Shown here: positions 11,551 through 20,589 of the stretch, in pieces
Position numbering within the stretch: position 1 is the first letter of the stretch
Layout of the letters: every line of letters starts with the position of its first letter
Assembly (NCBI GenBank): GCA_009746045.1
Contig: RPFO01000299.1
Location: forward strand, 1,603,307 to 1,667,306
Direction of reading: 5' to 3'
Length of the DNA stretch: 64,000 nucleotides
Source of the DNA: Mesostigma viride
Lineage: Eukaryota > Streptophyta > Mesostigmatophyceae > Mesostigmatales > Mesostigmataceae
The notes under the pieces: model-generated
Databases searched by the model: none
Seen by the model: the letters and a program-made list of their open reading frames with translations, nothing else
Told to the model about the DNA's origin: nothing
Position numbers and translations under genes: made by a program

Positions 11551-12232
11551 ATGCCAGTGAAGGAGCCGGTTGTTGGAAGCCGCCGAATGGTATACAACGG
11601 GAGCGCTGATATCACAGTGGGAGGGCTCACTGCCGCCGATTTGGAATTGAATGGTAGCGGCGACATCGTCTCAAAGAAGCGCAGTGAAAAAGCCAAACTG
11701 AAGGGCCCACGAAAAGAATGTCAAGGCGTGGACGCAGCTCGTGTCATCCATCTATCGCCAGCATGAAATGGAGACGCTCTTCGATCCGGTTCTGAACTGC
11801 GAACGCATGTACAGTCTCCGTGACGCGATGGCACAGGCGTGCAAGGACACAGAGGCCATGATGCAGAAGATGTCTTTCTCGAGCGACGTGAAGTTGCGCG
11901 AACGCAAGCAGCAGGCATGGGCGGAGCTGGTCAAGCAGCAGCCCAAGGAGCTGCTCCAACCCCGATCAGAGGCCGAAAAAAAGTCGAAGAGGGCAGAGAA
12001 GAACAAGATTTACGAGGAGCTGAAGACAAAGAACGGCGGCAAGGCGTGTGTCTACACGAAGAACAATCTAGCCCCCCCAGTCTGTTCCTCAAACGAGACG
12101 ACCAGTCCAGAGGATGCCAAGAGGATGCAACGACGGGCCACGAGGGCGAAGAAGGCGGCGGCGAGGGCAAAGGCGGTGAAGGCGGTGGCAAAGAGGCCAA
12201 GGAAGCCGAGAAAGAAAACGACAAAGGCGTGA
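11551..12232 (+). pseudogene. basic Lys/Arg-tailed protein, copy 2 with a two-base deletion
   Basis: Nearly identical to 1,578-2,261, but AA is missing near 11,704 (AAGGGCCC against AAGGAAGCCC), which shifts the frame after about 51 codons. Downstream the original frame is open again to 12,232. The event may be a real mutation or a consensus error; the intact copy at 1,578 gives the likely true protein. Confidence 0.65.
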
Positions 12233-12475
12233 GGGCTAAGACGACGGCTTCTTTTCGTACACCAAAACACCGTACTTGGCGGCGTACAAGCAGGGGAAAG
12301 AGCAAAACCAGTTGTTGTCGAGGCTTTTCTCGCTCGAGTACACCCCGATCGCGTCTGGGTGATTGCATCTCGTGCAAAACGAACACTGCTTCATTGTGTG
12401 AGGGTACGTAATCAAATGCTTAAACAGTATCACAGTTTTTCTTTTGAGTTATTTAACCACACGGGGAGCGAGACA

Positions 12476-12961
12476 ATGACACAGACGCCAAGGACGCTGG
12501 TGTTCATCGACTTGGATCAGTGTTCCAGGGAGGCCGCCAGGTTAAACCCGCACAATTGCCGCATAGTGGCGTACTGCGGCAGGGGGTATTGCGGTCCTGT
12601 CCCTCACGGCGTCCTGATGCGGTCGCCCTCCTTGTCTCGTGAGGCAGCCGACTCGCTGTTTCAGTACGACTTGGGAAAGAGAGTGCAATCGGGGGATGTA
12701 AGGCCGGGCGACAGGGTGGTGATCGTGTCCAAGGACGCGTCTTGGTACAACGCCGACCCTCATCTAAGAGCCGACGGAGTGAAGGATGTGCTCATATGCT
12801 CCGGTGTGCACGACCTGCCAGCGGATATAGTAATAGGTTTTGTGCCCATTCAAAGGGAAGGGATGCCAAAAAGTGAGAAGGCCCTACACAACTTCATGAT
12901 GAACAACGTGGCCCCACACGCGAGAGAGGAGTTCTCTACCGCGTATCTGCCAAAAAAATGA
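12476..12961 (+). CDS. possible PIN/NYN-like protein, unknown
   Basis: 161 residues. A hydrophobic strand ending in acidic residues (LVFIDLDQC) is followed by RIVAYCGRGY and later by a second strand ending in Lys-Asp (RVVIVSKDASWYNAD) and a third (DIVIGFVPI). This alternation recalls PIN/NYN nuclease folds, where clustered Asp bind metal, but the match is by eye and weak. The start is the first ATG after an AT-rich spacer. The gene is followed by the small membrane protein after 21 bp on the same strand. The copy at 2,504 is frameshifted. Confidence 0.55.
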   Translation: MTQTPRTLVFIDLDQCSREAARLNPHNCRIVAYCGRGYCGPVPHGVLMRSPSLSREAADSLFQYDLGKRVQSGDVRPGDRVVIVSKDASWYNADPHLRADGVKDVLICSGVHDLPADIVIGFVPIQREGMPKSEKALHNFMMNNVAPHAREEFSTAYLPKK

Positions 12962-12982
12962 GACATACTACTCTGAGATACG

Positions 12983-13216
12983 ATGGCATCCATGTTCATT
13001 TTTGTCGTGTTGTCACTCGCACTGTTCTATGCCGGGTGCTTTATCAGGAGCCGGTGGCACTTGTGTGAAGAGTGTGGCGAGCCACTGGCCTCGCACGCGC
13101 CCTCGGTCGAGTTTGGCAGCATGGAAAGAAAAACAATGCCCACGTCCCATGCCCGCGAAGTGCAGGTGACTAAATTTGGGAAAGAAAGTGTGCAACTCGG
13201 TGATGACAATTTCTAA
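12983..13216 (+). CDS. small single-pass membrane protein with CxxC
   Basis: 77 residues. Residues 4-21 are hydrophobic (Phe-Ile-Phe-Val-Val-Leu-Ser-Leu-Ala-Leu-Phe), giving a signal anchor. Directly after it come Arg-Ser-Arg and a Cys-Glu-Glu-Cys-Gly pair that could bind zinc or form a disulfide. The rest is polar. It lies between the PIN-like gene and the gene at 13,240 on the same strand. Short anchored proteins of this kind are common in virion membranes of large DNA viruses; no specific family recognised. Confidence 0.6.
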   Translation: MASMFIFVVLSLALFYAGCFIRSRWHLCEECGEPLASHAPSVEFGSMERKTMPTSHAREVQVTKFGKESVQLGDDNF

Positions 13217-13239
13217 TCTATTGTTAATACACAATCCAC

Positions 13240-13578
13240 ATGTCTTCCAGCATCATTTTCTCTAACAGCGCTACCGGTGAGGAGGCGGGGCGGTTGTGGG
13301 ACCCCTCACTTGATTTTACTGTCAATTATCCTGTCAGTGCAATGCCCGAGTACCTAAGTCTGGGTGGCCGCATTGAGCCTTCCATCGAGTCCATGCGGAT
13401 CCGGGGAGGGGCCGCCGCCATCAACCAGAACCGGGCATTGTACATCGACGATCGCGTTCTCGCACCGTACACTAACATGTTTTGGGACCAAATGAAGCGA
13501 GGGGATAGGTACGTGGATGGCGCACCACCTCTCATGACAGATCTGCCTCCTGGGTTGATCGATGGGTATTCTTGTTAG
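13240..13578 (+). CDS. unknown protein, 112 residues
   Basis: Starts at the first ATG after the AT-rich TTGTTAATACACAATCC spacer, 23 bp beyond the preceding gene. The sequence is mixed, with several Tyr, Pro and Gly, no membrane segment and no motif I recognise. It is the first gene beyond the duplicated block, so its promoter spacer is cut in the copy at 3,253. Confidence 0.6.
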   Translation: MSSSIIFSNSATGEEAGRLWDPSLDFTVNYPVSAMPEYLSLGGRIEPSIESMRIRGGAAAINQNRALYIDDRVLAPYTNMFWDQMKRGDRYVDGAPPLMTDLPPGLIDGYSC

Positions 13579-13620
13579 GCTTAAAATATATGTTTGTGAG
13601 TTAATGACTATACAGCGATC

Positions 13621-14976
13621 ATGTTTCTGATCGTCTCAGCGGTGGCAGTAGCCGGATACTTGTTGCGCCCTCCGCCCATCAGCCGCCAGCCTTTCTCGGC
13701 GCTGGAACTAGATGACATCCCCCCGCCACCTCAAAGCCTGCTTTCCCATCCCGACTCTCTGGGCTTTCCAATGGTGCCTAATTTCACGTCCAGGGGCGGG
13801 TACGGCCCTGGCGACTCAGCCTATTCCACTGCTCCCAATCAGGCCATCGGGTTCGAAAGGGGCATGTCAGGCGTGGACATGCACGTTCAGCCGCCAGAGG
13901 AACACGAGGGGGGGGTGATGTTTGCCCCAGGCGGGTTCCCAAGGCCGTCAATGTACAATGCCCGCCCCGCCACGTCAGCCACCAATGGGATACCGGGCGT
14001 GGACGTATCCAATGAAAGGCAGCCGGTGGAGCTCTCCAATTTCCTAGGTGATATGCATCCAGACAGGGCCTTTCCCGGGCGCCAAACCTGGGAATTCAAT
14101 GTGGCGCGAGAGAGGGACCCGCGCACGGCCCCTGAGATGCTGAACAGGAACTTCAACATTCCCGAGCCACGGTTGCGAGTCAACAGGCCCAACCCACAGG
14201 TGGCCCACTTGGAGCAGAGGAGCCTGCCAACGACCGCGATGGGGAAGGAAGGGATGGCACTGCGCGCCGGCATGGAACACCGTCCACCCATCGCCGACTT
14301 TGATTCAGCGGGGGCGCGGATGAATGACATGTATCACACAACCGTCCTCCCCGAGCGCGCCGCCACGGTGTCCAATACTGCCCAGGTGTCAGACGCATTC
14401 AACGGCGTGGAGGCCGCACGGTGGGGGTGCTCAGATCACAACCGCGTGGACCCGAAGAGGTACGATACCATCGACGCGTTGGAGAGTCACCCCCCACCAG
14501 TGGGCGACTTTGGGGTGCAGGCTCTCCAGTTCGGCGACCGTGTCCGCAATGTGAGGGAACCGCTCAATGAAAAGACGTACGAATCGCGGGTGTCGAACGC
14601 GGAGTACGCCAACCCGTACCAGTCCTTCAGGGGGGACAAGCACACGCGCGTCTCGGTCAACAAGGTGTTCGAGTGGCGTGATGGCAACTCGGATCTGCCA
14701 GAGAGCAAGGAGATGATCGAAAACACTCAGCAGGTGGCGCGCTTCCCCAAGCTAGGGGATATGGAACTGGAAGCGGTGGGCAGGGTCGTGGAAGAGGCTT
14801 CTACGTATGTTGGACAGGAAACAAACCGAGGAGACAGGATGGAGCGCCCTGGTAGGGTAGGTGCTAGCAGTGTGCAGTTGGACATCGGCGATACCTCCAA
14901 GGTGGCCGCCTATTCTGCGCTCAGGTTGAACCCCTATTATATCCCGAACGCTAATCACCACATGGAGGACAGTTGA
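13621..14976 (+). CDS. membrane-anchored virion-type protein, unknown
   Basis: 451 residues. The N-terminus (FLIVSAVAVAGYLL) is a clear signal anchor, followed by a long polar, Pro-, Asn- and Arg-rich ectodomain without repeats. The arrangement, a short anchor then a large soluble part, is common in inner-membrane virion proteins of giant viruses, but no family is recognised. Its 3' end overlaps the convergent acidic gene (14,752-15,390) by 225 bp. A GACTATAC word precedes the start by about 9 bp. Confidence 0.7.
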   Translation: MFLIVSAVAVAGYLLRPPPISRQPFSALELDDIPPPPQSLLSHPDSLGFPMVPNFTSRGGYGPGDSAYSTAPNQAIGFERGMSGVDMHVQPPEEHEGGVMFAPGGFPRPSMYNARPATSATNGIPGVDVSNERQPVELSNFLGDMHPDRAFPGRQTWEFNVARERDPRTAPEMLNRNFNIPEPRLRVNRPNPQVAHLEQRSLPTTAMGKEGMALRAGMEHRPPIADFDSAGARMNDMYHTTVLPERAATVSNTAQVSDAFNGVEAARWGCSDHNRVDPKRYDTIDALESHPPPVGDFGVQALQFGDRVRNVREPLNEKTYESRVSNAEYANPYQSFRGDKHTRVSVNKVFEWRDGNSDLPESKEMIENTQQVARFPKLGDMELEAVGRVVEEASTYVGQETNRGDRMERPGRVGASSVQLDIGDTSKVAAYSALRLNPYYIPNANHHMEDS

Positions 14977-15390
14977 TGGGGGGTCGGGATCGTAGGTGGC
15001 CTCCATCTGCGCATCCTCACGAGGGTTGTAATCGTCCTCGTCGTCACTGGCATCATATGGCGACTCCTCCTCGTCCTCCTCTTCTTCATAGTCTGAGTCG
15101 TCCTCCTCATCAGAGTCCGTGTCATCATCGTCCATCTCGTCCTCTTCTCCCTCCTCCTCTTCCTCTTCCTCCTCATTCTCAGTGTCCTTCTCCATCGGTT
15201 CGTCTTCATCATCTATGAAACTGCTCTCGTATGATCCATCCTCCTCGGACGTGCAGTCTTCCTCGTCCGCGGTGTCCTGTGCCGAATTCTCGTCCGAGTA
15301 GTCGTCCTCGGGCATCTCGGAAGGGGCGTATTTGTCTGGACGCTTGATGGTGCGACCAGACCGAGTGGTGGTTGGTTTCTTCAAAGACAT
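14752..15390 (-). CDS. very acidic protein with Asp/Glu tracts
   Basis: 212 residues from the ATG at 15,390, which directly follows a GTATAC box (15,391-15,396). The N-terminus is basic (RSGRTIKRPDKY), then residues 25-150 are dominated by Glu and Asp with Ser and Tyr. The final 60 residues are read opposite the 3' end of the gene at 13,621 and may be little constrained. Acidic tract proteins can act as histone-like chaperones or transcription modulators; that is inference only. It is divergently arranged with the gene at 15,475. Confidence 0.65.
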   Translation of the reverse strand: MSLKKPTTTRSGRTIKRPDKYAPSEMPEDDYSDENSAQDTADEEDCTSEEDGSYESSFIDDEDEPMEKDTENEEEEEEEEGEEDEMDDDDTDSDEEDDSDYEEEEDEEESPYDASDDEDDYNPREDAQMEATYDPDPPSTVLHVVISVRDIIGVQPERRIGGHLGGIADVQLHTASTYPTRALHPVSSVCFLSNIRRSLFHDPAHRFQFHIP

Positions 15391-15396
15391 GTATAC
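15391..15396 (-). promoter_or_regulatory. GTATAC box abutting a start codon
   Basis: The palindrome GTATAC touches the ATG of the acidic gene on the minus strand. The same arrangement occurs at 63,117-63,122. Confidence 0.45.
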
Positions 15397-15461
15397 CAGT
15401 CGTGAAGATATTGTGGCCTCCGAAGCACGCATCCAAACTAAAAATATTATCTCGATTCAAG

Positions 15462-15467
15462 GTATAC
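15462..15467 (+). promoter_or_regulatory. GTATAC box before the 15,475 gene
   Basis: GTATAC lies 7 bp before the ATG, following an AT-rich stretch (AAAAATATTATC). Confidence 0.45.
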
Positions 15468-15474
15468 ATCTGGC

Positions 15475-17004
15475 ATGTCTTTGGAGAACCTGTACCCATT
15501 ACCGACCGCGGTCAACGCGCCGACCAGCAGGTCCCCCGAGTACCAGAAGCGGATCTACGACCTCGCGGAAATGTACTTCACCGGCCACGAGCTGCAGGAG
15601 CTGCGGACGCGCATCCCCAACATCAGGTTCGCTATCGAGGAGGCGGACCTGTACAAGCGCTATATTGTCCACCAAGACAGGAAGCTGCTGTATAAGTTGC
15701 AGCAGTTCGTCGGGTCGGTGTACATCTACGACCTGCTCACTGCAAACTTGAGGGAGTTGTCCGATCGCGTAGAGAATGCCACCCAGCCCGCTTTGATCAC
15801 AACGAGCCGAGCCGAGATGGGCAAGCTGGCAAACGCCCTTCGTGGGTACGTGGCTGTCGAGTGCGACAAAAAGGGCAAGACTGCAGGCACAGCTGACACC
15901 GTTAACGAGAACGTGTACCTGTCCCGTATCCCCCATAACATTGTTGCAAACATCACAAAACTGGAAGAAAATGACAAGATTGGCAAAGCAGTCACCACTA
16001 GTATTGCTGAGAATGTTAAGCAGCTTCAAAGTGCGGGGCCTATGGGAAGTGACGCTTACGGGATCCGTGCTTTCAAACTGGGTGCCAAAAATGTGCCATC
16101 CCCAACGTTCCTCTTGGGGGGCGACCCTGCAGACGACTGCATGCCTGCGCGTCTCATCTATCAGCTCGCAAGCCAGAAAATCGACTGCTCGTACATTTCC
16201 ATGGAACATCGCAAACGGCTTGCAAAACTGGAGGTCGATTTCCCGCCACTCATTGCCAATAACTTGTACAATTCCGCCGAAAAGAATTTCAAAGCTGCGA
16301 CGGGGATTTTTCCGTCATCATACACTAGCATGGCAGCAACAGGAGATGCAACTATCAATTATGGACTTGGTAGCGTCACAGTCCAAGTACTGAAGGACGA
16401 GGCTGATGTTAAAGTGCCTGACGTTCCTGGTGAACCCAAAAGATACGGGTCGCAGTTTAAGTTGGGGGTGACCCAGTTATACACATTTGACAACGTTATC
16501 GCAAGCTTTATCAAGCGCGACATCATCGCTTTCAACGCTCTCCGTGGCCAGATCCTGGATAAGATTGACATTTGGTGGAAGCGCAATGGTGCGCTGGCAA
16601 GCATGACCCAAACTGTACCTGCTGGTTACGCGGACCCGATTCAGTTTATTCAGAACATCCAGAAGGCGACCTACGCGCTCACCGGCAACATCCCCAAGTG
16701 TCCTAAGGGCTCGGCTACCATCTGGTATGACAGGGACCCGTCAGATTCCAAGGCGAGAATCGTGGACGAGTTCATCATGGCCGCCGACGGGACGCGTGTC
16801 AGGAACCCGTTCGCCAAGGTCGGTATGTGTGCTGACGAGCCCTTCCAGGCCGACGCCATGACGGGGTATCCCAACGCCGGCTACTCCGTCGACCCGACCG
16901 GACCTCACTACCAGGTCAACGGGGCGCGCAGGTATAAGCGTCACTCCACCGCTGCCCGGCGCACTCGCAAGCCCGCTCGCAGGCCCGCTCGCATGTTCTA
17001 TTGA
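15475..17004 (+). CDS. unrecognised 509-residue protein with Arg/Lys-rich tail, likely structural
   Basis: One long open frame with an ATG right after a GTATAC box. The N-terminal 120 residues are helical and charged. The middle is mixed alpha/beta, and the last 30 residues are rich in Arg, Lys and His (Ala-Arg-Arg-Thr-Arg-Lys-Pro-Ala-Arg-Arg). The size is in the range of major capsid proteins, but I see none of the sequence features of double-jelly-roll capsids, and the basic tail would fit DNA contact. It lies in a run of structural-type genes. I do not recognise the family; a major virion or nucleoid component is a guess from size, tail and context. Confidence 0.75.
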   Translation: MSLENLYPLPTAVNAPTSRSPEYQKRIYDLAEMYFTGHELQELRTRIPNIRFAIEEADLYKRYIVHQDRKLLYKLQQFVGSVYIYDLLTANLRELSDRVENATQPALITTSRAEMGKLANALRGYVAVECDKKGKTAGTADTVNENVYLSRIPHNIVANITKLEENDKIGKAVTTSIAENVKQLQSAGPMGSDAYGIRAFKLGAKNVPSPTFLLGGDPADDCMPARLIYQLASQKIDCSYISMEHRKRLAKLEVDFPPLIANNLYNSAEKNFKAATGIFPSSYTSMAATGDATINYGLGSVTVQVLKDEADVKVPDVPGEPKRYGSQFKLGVTQLYTFDNVIASFIKRDIIAFNALRGQILDKIDIWWKRNGALASMTQTVPAGYADPIQFIQNIQKATYALTGNIPKCPKGSATIWYDRDPSDSKARIVDEFIMAADGTRVRNPFAKVGMCADEPFQADAMTGYPNAGYSVDPTGPHYQVNGARRYKRHSTAARRTRKPARRPARMFY

Positions 17005-17040
17005 GTCCATCACACAAACAAGTGTCCTTGATAGGACGAT

Positions 17041-17622
17041 ATGGACGACTCGGAATGGTACGCACGAGTGTACAAGTCGCGGTCCTACAAACACGCTATG
17101 AACGAGGAGGCCAGGAAACGGAGAGCCGATGCCAATTGGACCGCATTCATGATGCGGCGTGCGGCTCGTGGGTACGTGTACAAGTATAACCTCTCTTTCA
17201 ACAGGGAGTACATGCAGTCCTTTGGCAGCCTGTATTATCGTGGGAAGCAGGAGCTGACCGAGGACGAGAAGGCTGTTGTGGACGCATACAAGACTGAAGG
17301 AGAGCCTGCACTCAAGGGCGAGCAGTTGGCGGTATGGACTGCCCCGACCGTGCCGCCAAAGGGCTGGGTGTCCTGTATCGTGTGCAACGGCATAATGCCC
17401 GCCGACAAGGTCGAGTTTACCAAGCCGATGCCCTCTCGCGACCTGTACGTGTTTTACCACGCCACTTGCTTTGACAGCCTGGTGGGGTGGAAGGCCGAGA
17501 ACGTCCACCAGCGCATCCCACCCGCGCCACCGGTCACGGAGACTGTCGAAGTGCATGATATGGTGACCAGCCACAAGGTGGATTGGGACCTGGACAAACC
17601 CTCCGGCGGTTATGACAGCTGA
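17041..17622 (+). CDS. zinc-binding-type protein, unknown
   Basis: 193 residues starting 36 bp after the previous gene on the same strand. The N-terminal third is basic and aromatic (Tyr-Arg-Lys-rich). Around residues 115-145 there is a Cys-x2-Cys (SCIVCNG) followed about 28 residues later by His-x2-Cys (YHATCFD), a pattern compatible with a treble-clef or RING-like zinc site. The tail is acidic and Pro-rich. No family assigned. Confidence 0.65.
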   Translation: MDDSEWYARVYKSRSYKHAMNEEARKRRADANWTAFMMRRAARGYVYKYNLSFNREYMQSFGSLYYRGKQELTEDEKAVVDAYKTEGEPALKGEQLAVWTAPTVPPKGWVSCIVCNGIMPADKVEFTKPMPSRDLYVFYHATCFDSLVGWKAENVHQRIPPAPPVTETVEVHDMVTSHKVDWDLDKPSGGYDS

Positions 17623-17664
17623 TTAAGCCATCTAATGCGTTTAAGTAGGACCAATTTTATAAAC

Positions 17665-17670
17665 GTATAA
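17665..17670 (+). promoter_or_regulatory. GTATAA box before the 17,684 gene
   Basis: GTATAA in CGTATAATATTGG ends 13 bp before the ATG. Same element class as at 18,210 and 25,390. Confidence 0.4.
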
Positions 17671-17683
17671 TATTGGAACTGGC

Positions 17684-18157
17684 ATGGAGGAACTCACTGG
17701 TCTGGCTCGTCGCCTTCGTTCTAGCGGTGGTATGCAGCAGGCCAGGGGCAGCCCCGCGGCGGCAGCCCCTGTGATGCCCTCATCATCAATGCAATCAGCC
17801 CCACCCCCAAGCAGCATGTCCCCTCCTGCACCGCGGCTCCCCTCTCTTCCTTCACGAGAGGTCTCGGAGCTGTCTGGCATGACCCCACTCCCAGCCGTGC
17901 CCCTCAAGCCAACTGTCCCAAAAGGGGGGCGGCATACCACCGCGCAGGGGTCTGTAGGTGGCGGGGGCTCGAGGGGCGGTGTGCTGCCCGCCATTCTGGG
18001 CGTCGGTGCGGCGATCGGGACCATTCACTTCGGCGCAGGCGTGTTCCCTGACATGTTCAAGGGCGCGGACGGCAGGGTCGACCGCACTCGTTTGAATGTG
18101 GGAGGCGTGCTGGCCGGCATTTTGGTTTTCTTGGTATCCAGGTATCTATATGCTTAA
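17684..18157 (+). CDS. Pro/Ser-rich protein with C-terminal membrane anchor
   Basis: 157 residues. The first 95 are low complexity (Pro, Ser, Ala, Met). Residues 100-118 (Gly-Val-Leu-Pro-Ala-Ile-Leu-Gly-Val-Gly-Ala-Ala-Ile) and 138-155 (Gly-Gly-Val-Leu-Ala-Gly-Ile-Leu-Val-Phe-Leu-Val) are hydrophobic, so there are one or two membrane segments at the C-terminus. It resembles tail-anchored virion membrane proteins. Function unknown. Confidence 0.65.
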   Translation: MEELTGLARRLRSSGGMQQARGSPAAAAPVMPSSSMQSAPPPSSMSPPAPRLPSLPSREVSELSGMTPLPAVPLKPTVPKGGRHTTAQGSVGGGGSRGGVLPAILGVGAAIGTIHFGAGVFPDMFKGADGRVDRTRLNVGGVLAGILVFLVSRYLYA

Positions 18158-18225
18158 TAAAAAGGGAAAGTTCGCTTAACATGTGCAATATAATTTCAAT
18201 GCCAACCTAGTATAAGGGCACTGCG

Positions 18226-18981
18226 ATGGTTGAGAGGGATGAGGACCCGCGCGTGGACACGAACGTGTTGGTGGACAGCAAGCGAGAGTACATCGAGAAG
18301 CTCGAACGCTGCCTCTCTCAGCCCATCTATAACGCGCTTAAAAACATTCTGCAGGACGCCATGAATGTGGCCGAGGTGAAGGACCTGGACGAGTTGGACT
18401 GTTTTTCCCAGCTGCTGTCTGAGGTGCCTAGCTGGAACGCGGATATCGTGGATTCTGAGACGCGTGAGGTGATGCAGACGGCGCCATACCTCAAGGAGCT
18501 GCTCAAGGCGTACTTTGTGTGTGCCAGCATGATCCTTGGCTCCATTCGCAAGTCCCATCACACCGAGCAGCAGAGGCTGCGGGTGAAGGTGCCTACCTGC
18601 GAGCGGTTCGTCCATTCCATCGTCAAGATGATGGCAGCAGACATCGCGGATGACATCCCACACTTCCTCACTCAGACGGAGGAAGGAGAGTTCAAGCTCA
18701 ACAAGCGACACGTTATGAAGGGCGTGAGCGAGTGCATCAGGAACACTCTTCACGGTTTTACAACCAGCGATGACATCCTGAAGGGGTACATGGATGACAT
18801 CATGGGTGACGAGCCGCCTCCAGTGGCGCGCGCACACATCGGTGACGACGAGGGGCACGCTGAGAGGACCAAGTCTTTTAAGCTGGGCAGCAACGTCCTG
18901 CGACCGAGCAAGCCCGCGTTTGTGGATGATGATGATGACAACCAGGGGAGTGTCATGGTCGAGGAGGATGAGGATTTTTAA
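18226..18981 (+). CDS. conserved giant-virus protein of unknown function (DUF5764-like)
   Basis: 251 residues. The pattern 'EYIEKLERCLSQPIYNALKN', a Phe-x2-Leu-Leu-x2-Val-Pro-x-Trp-Asn motif near residue 65, a following Asp-x-Glu-Thr-Arg, and the late Glu-Cys-Ile-Arg-Asn-Thr with Ile-Leu-x-x-Tyr-Met-Asp-Asp match, from memory, a family widespread in mimivirus- and phycodnavirus-like genomes. I recall the label DUF5764, unverified. The C-terminus is acidic (DDDDDNQ and EEDEDF). Its presence is one of the better signs that the window is nucleocytovirus DNA. A GTATAA box ends 10 bp before the ATG. Confidence 0.75.
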   Translation: MVERDEDPRVDTNVLVDSKREYIEKLERCLSQPIYNALKNILQDAMNVAEVKDLDELDCFSQLLSEVPSWNADIVDSETREVMQTAPYLKELLKAYFVCASMILGSIRKSHHTEQQRLRVKVPTCERFVHSIVKMMAADIADDIPHFLTQTEEGEFKLNKRHVMKGVSECIRNTLHGFTTSDDILKGYMDDIMGDEPPPVARAHIGDDEGHAERTKSFKLGSNVLRPSKPAFVDDDDDNQGSVMVEEDEDF

Positions 18982-19010
18982 TCGGTTCATAAACTTATTG
19001 ATGTATGATA

Positions 19011-19678
19011 ATGCAAGTGACCATTTCAGACAATGGACAAAAGGTACTGTCATCAAATGTGAATTGCAAGCAGGGTAGCGTGCAGAAGGTCAGATTGCAC
19101 CTAAGGACTTCTGCATTCAAGGAGATCATAGATAGCATGAATCTGGGCGCAGAGAGGGGGGCACCTTTGACATCGATATGAGCACATTGGTGCTGGACAA
19201 CAGCAAGGTGATGAATGTGGGGGGCACCAATGATGTCGAGACACCTCACGGCATCATCGAGTGGCACACTCACCCCTCCAAATGCACGATGGGGGAATGC
19301 TCGCTGGCCTGTCCTAGCGATATAGACATCCTGGTGTTCTTGGAGGACGCGTTGTCCGATAACGTGTCCCATTGGGTGTTCAGTTTACTGGGCACTTTTG
19401 TGGTGTGCCTGTCCCCTGATCTGGTGGTGAGCATGCGACAGGCCCAGGACAAGGGGCTGTTTCAAAGCGAGTGTAAAAGGATCCAGGGTCTGTTCAATGA
19501 CTTGCAAGAACAGTTTGCATCTCGATACGTGACATCAAAGCACGAGGGCGAAAAGAAGGCGCACGAACAGTGGCACAAGAAGCAATGGATCAAGCTGGCT
19601 CACGATACCGGTTTCGCTGTCACGGTGTTCCCTTGGGGTGTGAAGCCGACCCTCGAAGTGCTCGTCCAATGTGGTTAA
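19011..19678 (+). CDS. JAMM/MPN-type metalloprotease-like protein (one frameshift)
   Basis: The conserved part has HTHP followed by Pro-Ser-Asp-Ile-Asp, fitting the JAMM zinc signature His-x-His-Pro...Ser-x2-Asp of MPN+ proteases such as deubiquitinating enzymes. The 5' part, from ATG 19,005 or 19,011, is in another frame and joins through a six-G run at 19,156-19,161; a single base there restores one open frame of about 220 codons. The sequence stays protein-like on both sides, so I read it as one gene. The catalytic Glu expected further upstream is not assigned. Possible roles are removal of ubiquitin or processing of virion proteins. It lies 53 bp before the packaging ATPase. Confidence 0.65.
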
Positions 19679-19731
19679 CGTGTGGCTCGTCCACGGCGCA
19701 ATAATATATCTCTAGGCCTGTACTTGAAGGC

Positions 19732-20525
19732 ATGGATGTCAATTTGAGAAAGTTTGACCCGTCGCGCATCAAAGACGATAGCGTGGTATGCATAGTTTCC
19801 AAACGCGGTTCTGGCAAAACCACTCTGGCGACGGATATCATGTACCATAAGCGCCACCTCCCCTCCGGCATCGTGTTGTCTGGGACGGAAGGGTCTAACA
19901 AGCATTGGGGGAAGTACATCCCATCTCTCTTTATTTACAACCAGTTCAACCGCGGGGCTCTCAAGGCGCTAATCAAAAACCAAAAGGCAAAGGCCTGAAG
20001 AGAGGTGACGGCTCTCATGCATTCGTTGTCATGGATGATTGCGTGTATGACGCCACTGTGATGCGCGACCCCTGCATCCAAGAGATAGCTCTCAATGGGC
20101 GGCACATGAATATATTCTTTTTGTTCATCACCCAGTACACCATGAACGTGTGGCCTGTCATCCGCAGTAATATCGATTACGTGTTCGCACTCAAGGAAAA
20201 CATAATCATGAACCGAGAGAAACTGTACAAGAACTTCTTTGGCATCGTGCCGACCTTCGAGGCTTTCTGTCACATACTAAACGAGTGCACCCAGAACTAC
20301 GAATGCCTGGTGATCGACCACACCAGCGGTTCTAACAGGTTGGAGGATGTCATCTTCTGGTACAAGGGTGAGGTGAGGCCGCAATTCCGCATCGGTTCGT
20401 CTAACTACTGGAAATATGCCCAGCTCCATCACGATCCTAAGAAGGACGATTCTGACAGCGACACGGAGACAAACAACAACAGACGCATTTCCACGCGAGT
20501 GGTAAAACACCCAGCAGATGAATAA
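19732..20525 (+). CDS. A32L: A32-type DNA packaging ATPase (one frameshift)
   Basis: Walker A is SKRGSGKTT at residues 23-31; Walker B is the hydrophobic strand ending in Met-Asp-Asp (FVVMDD), followed by the sensor-like FFLFITQYTMNVWPVIRSN region. This is the FtsK/HerA-related ATPase that pumps DNA into the capsids of nucleocytoviruses, a core gene of the group. Two frames (19,732-19,998 and 19,905-20,525) join through a one-base indel near 19,980-19,995 in an A-rich stretch (AAAAACCAAAAGG). The C-terminal 30 residues are acidic then basic and low complexity. With the indel the enzyme would lose its Walker B strand, so it is either a real pseudogene or a consensus error. Confidence 0.85.
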
Positions 20526-20589
20526 TTTATTAAGGCTGCCTTGAGCCGTACAGATAATAAACAGACCTAATGTCTTGCACGCGTTTCAG

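Noticed and set aside
14973-15301. Plus-strand Ser-, Pro- and Arg-rich frames
   Set aside because: Shadows of the Asp/Glu tract of the acidic gene on the other strand.
15499-16209. 236-codon minus-strand frame inside the 15,475 gene
   Set aside because: Shadow of a long intact gene with its own promoter box; no protein-like motif.
15475-17004. Calling this gene the major capsid protein
   Set aside because: Size and place fit, but no capsid motif is visible, so the call would be a guess.
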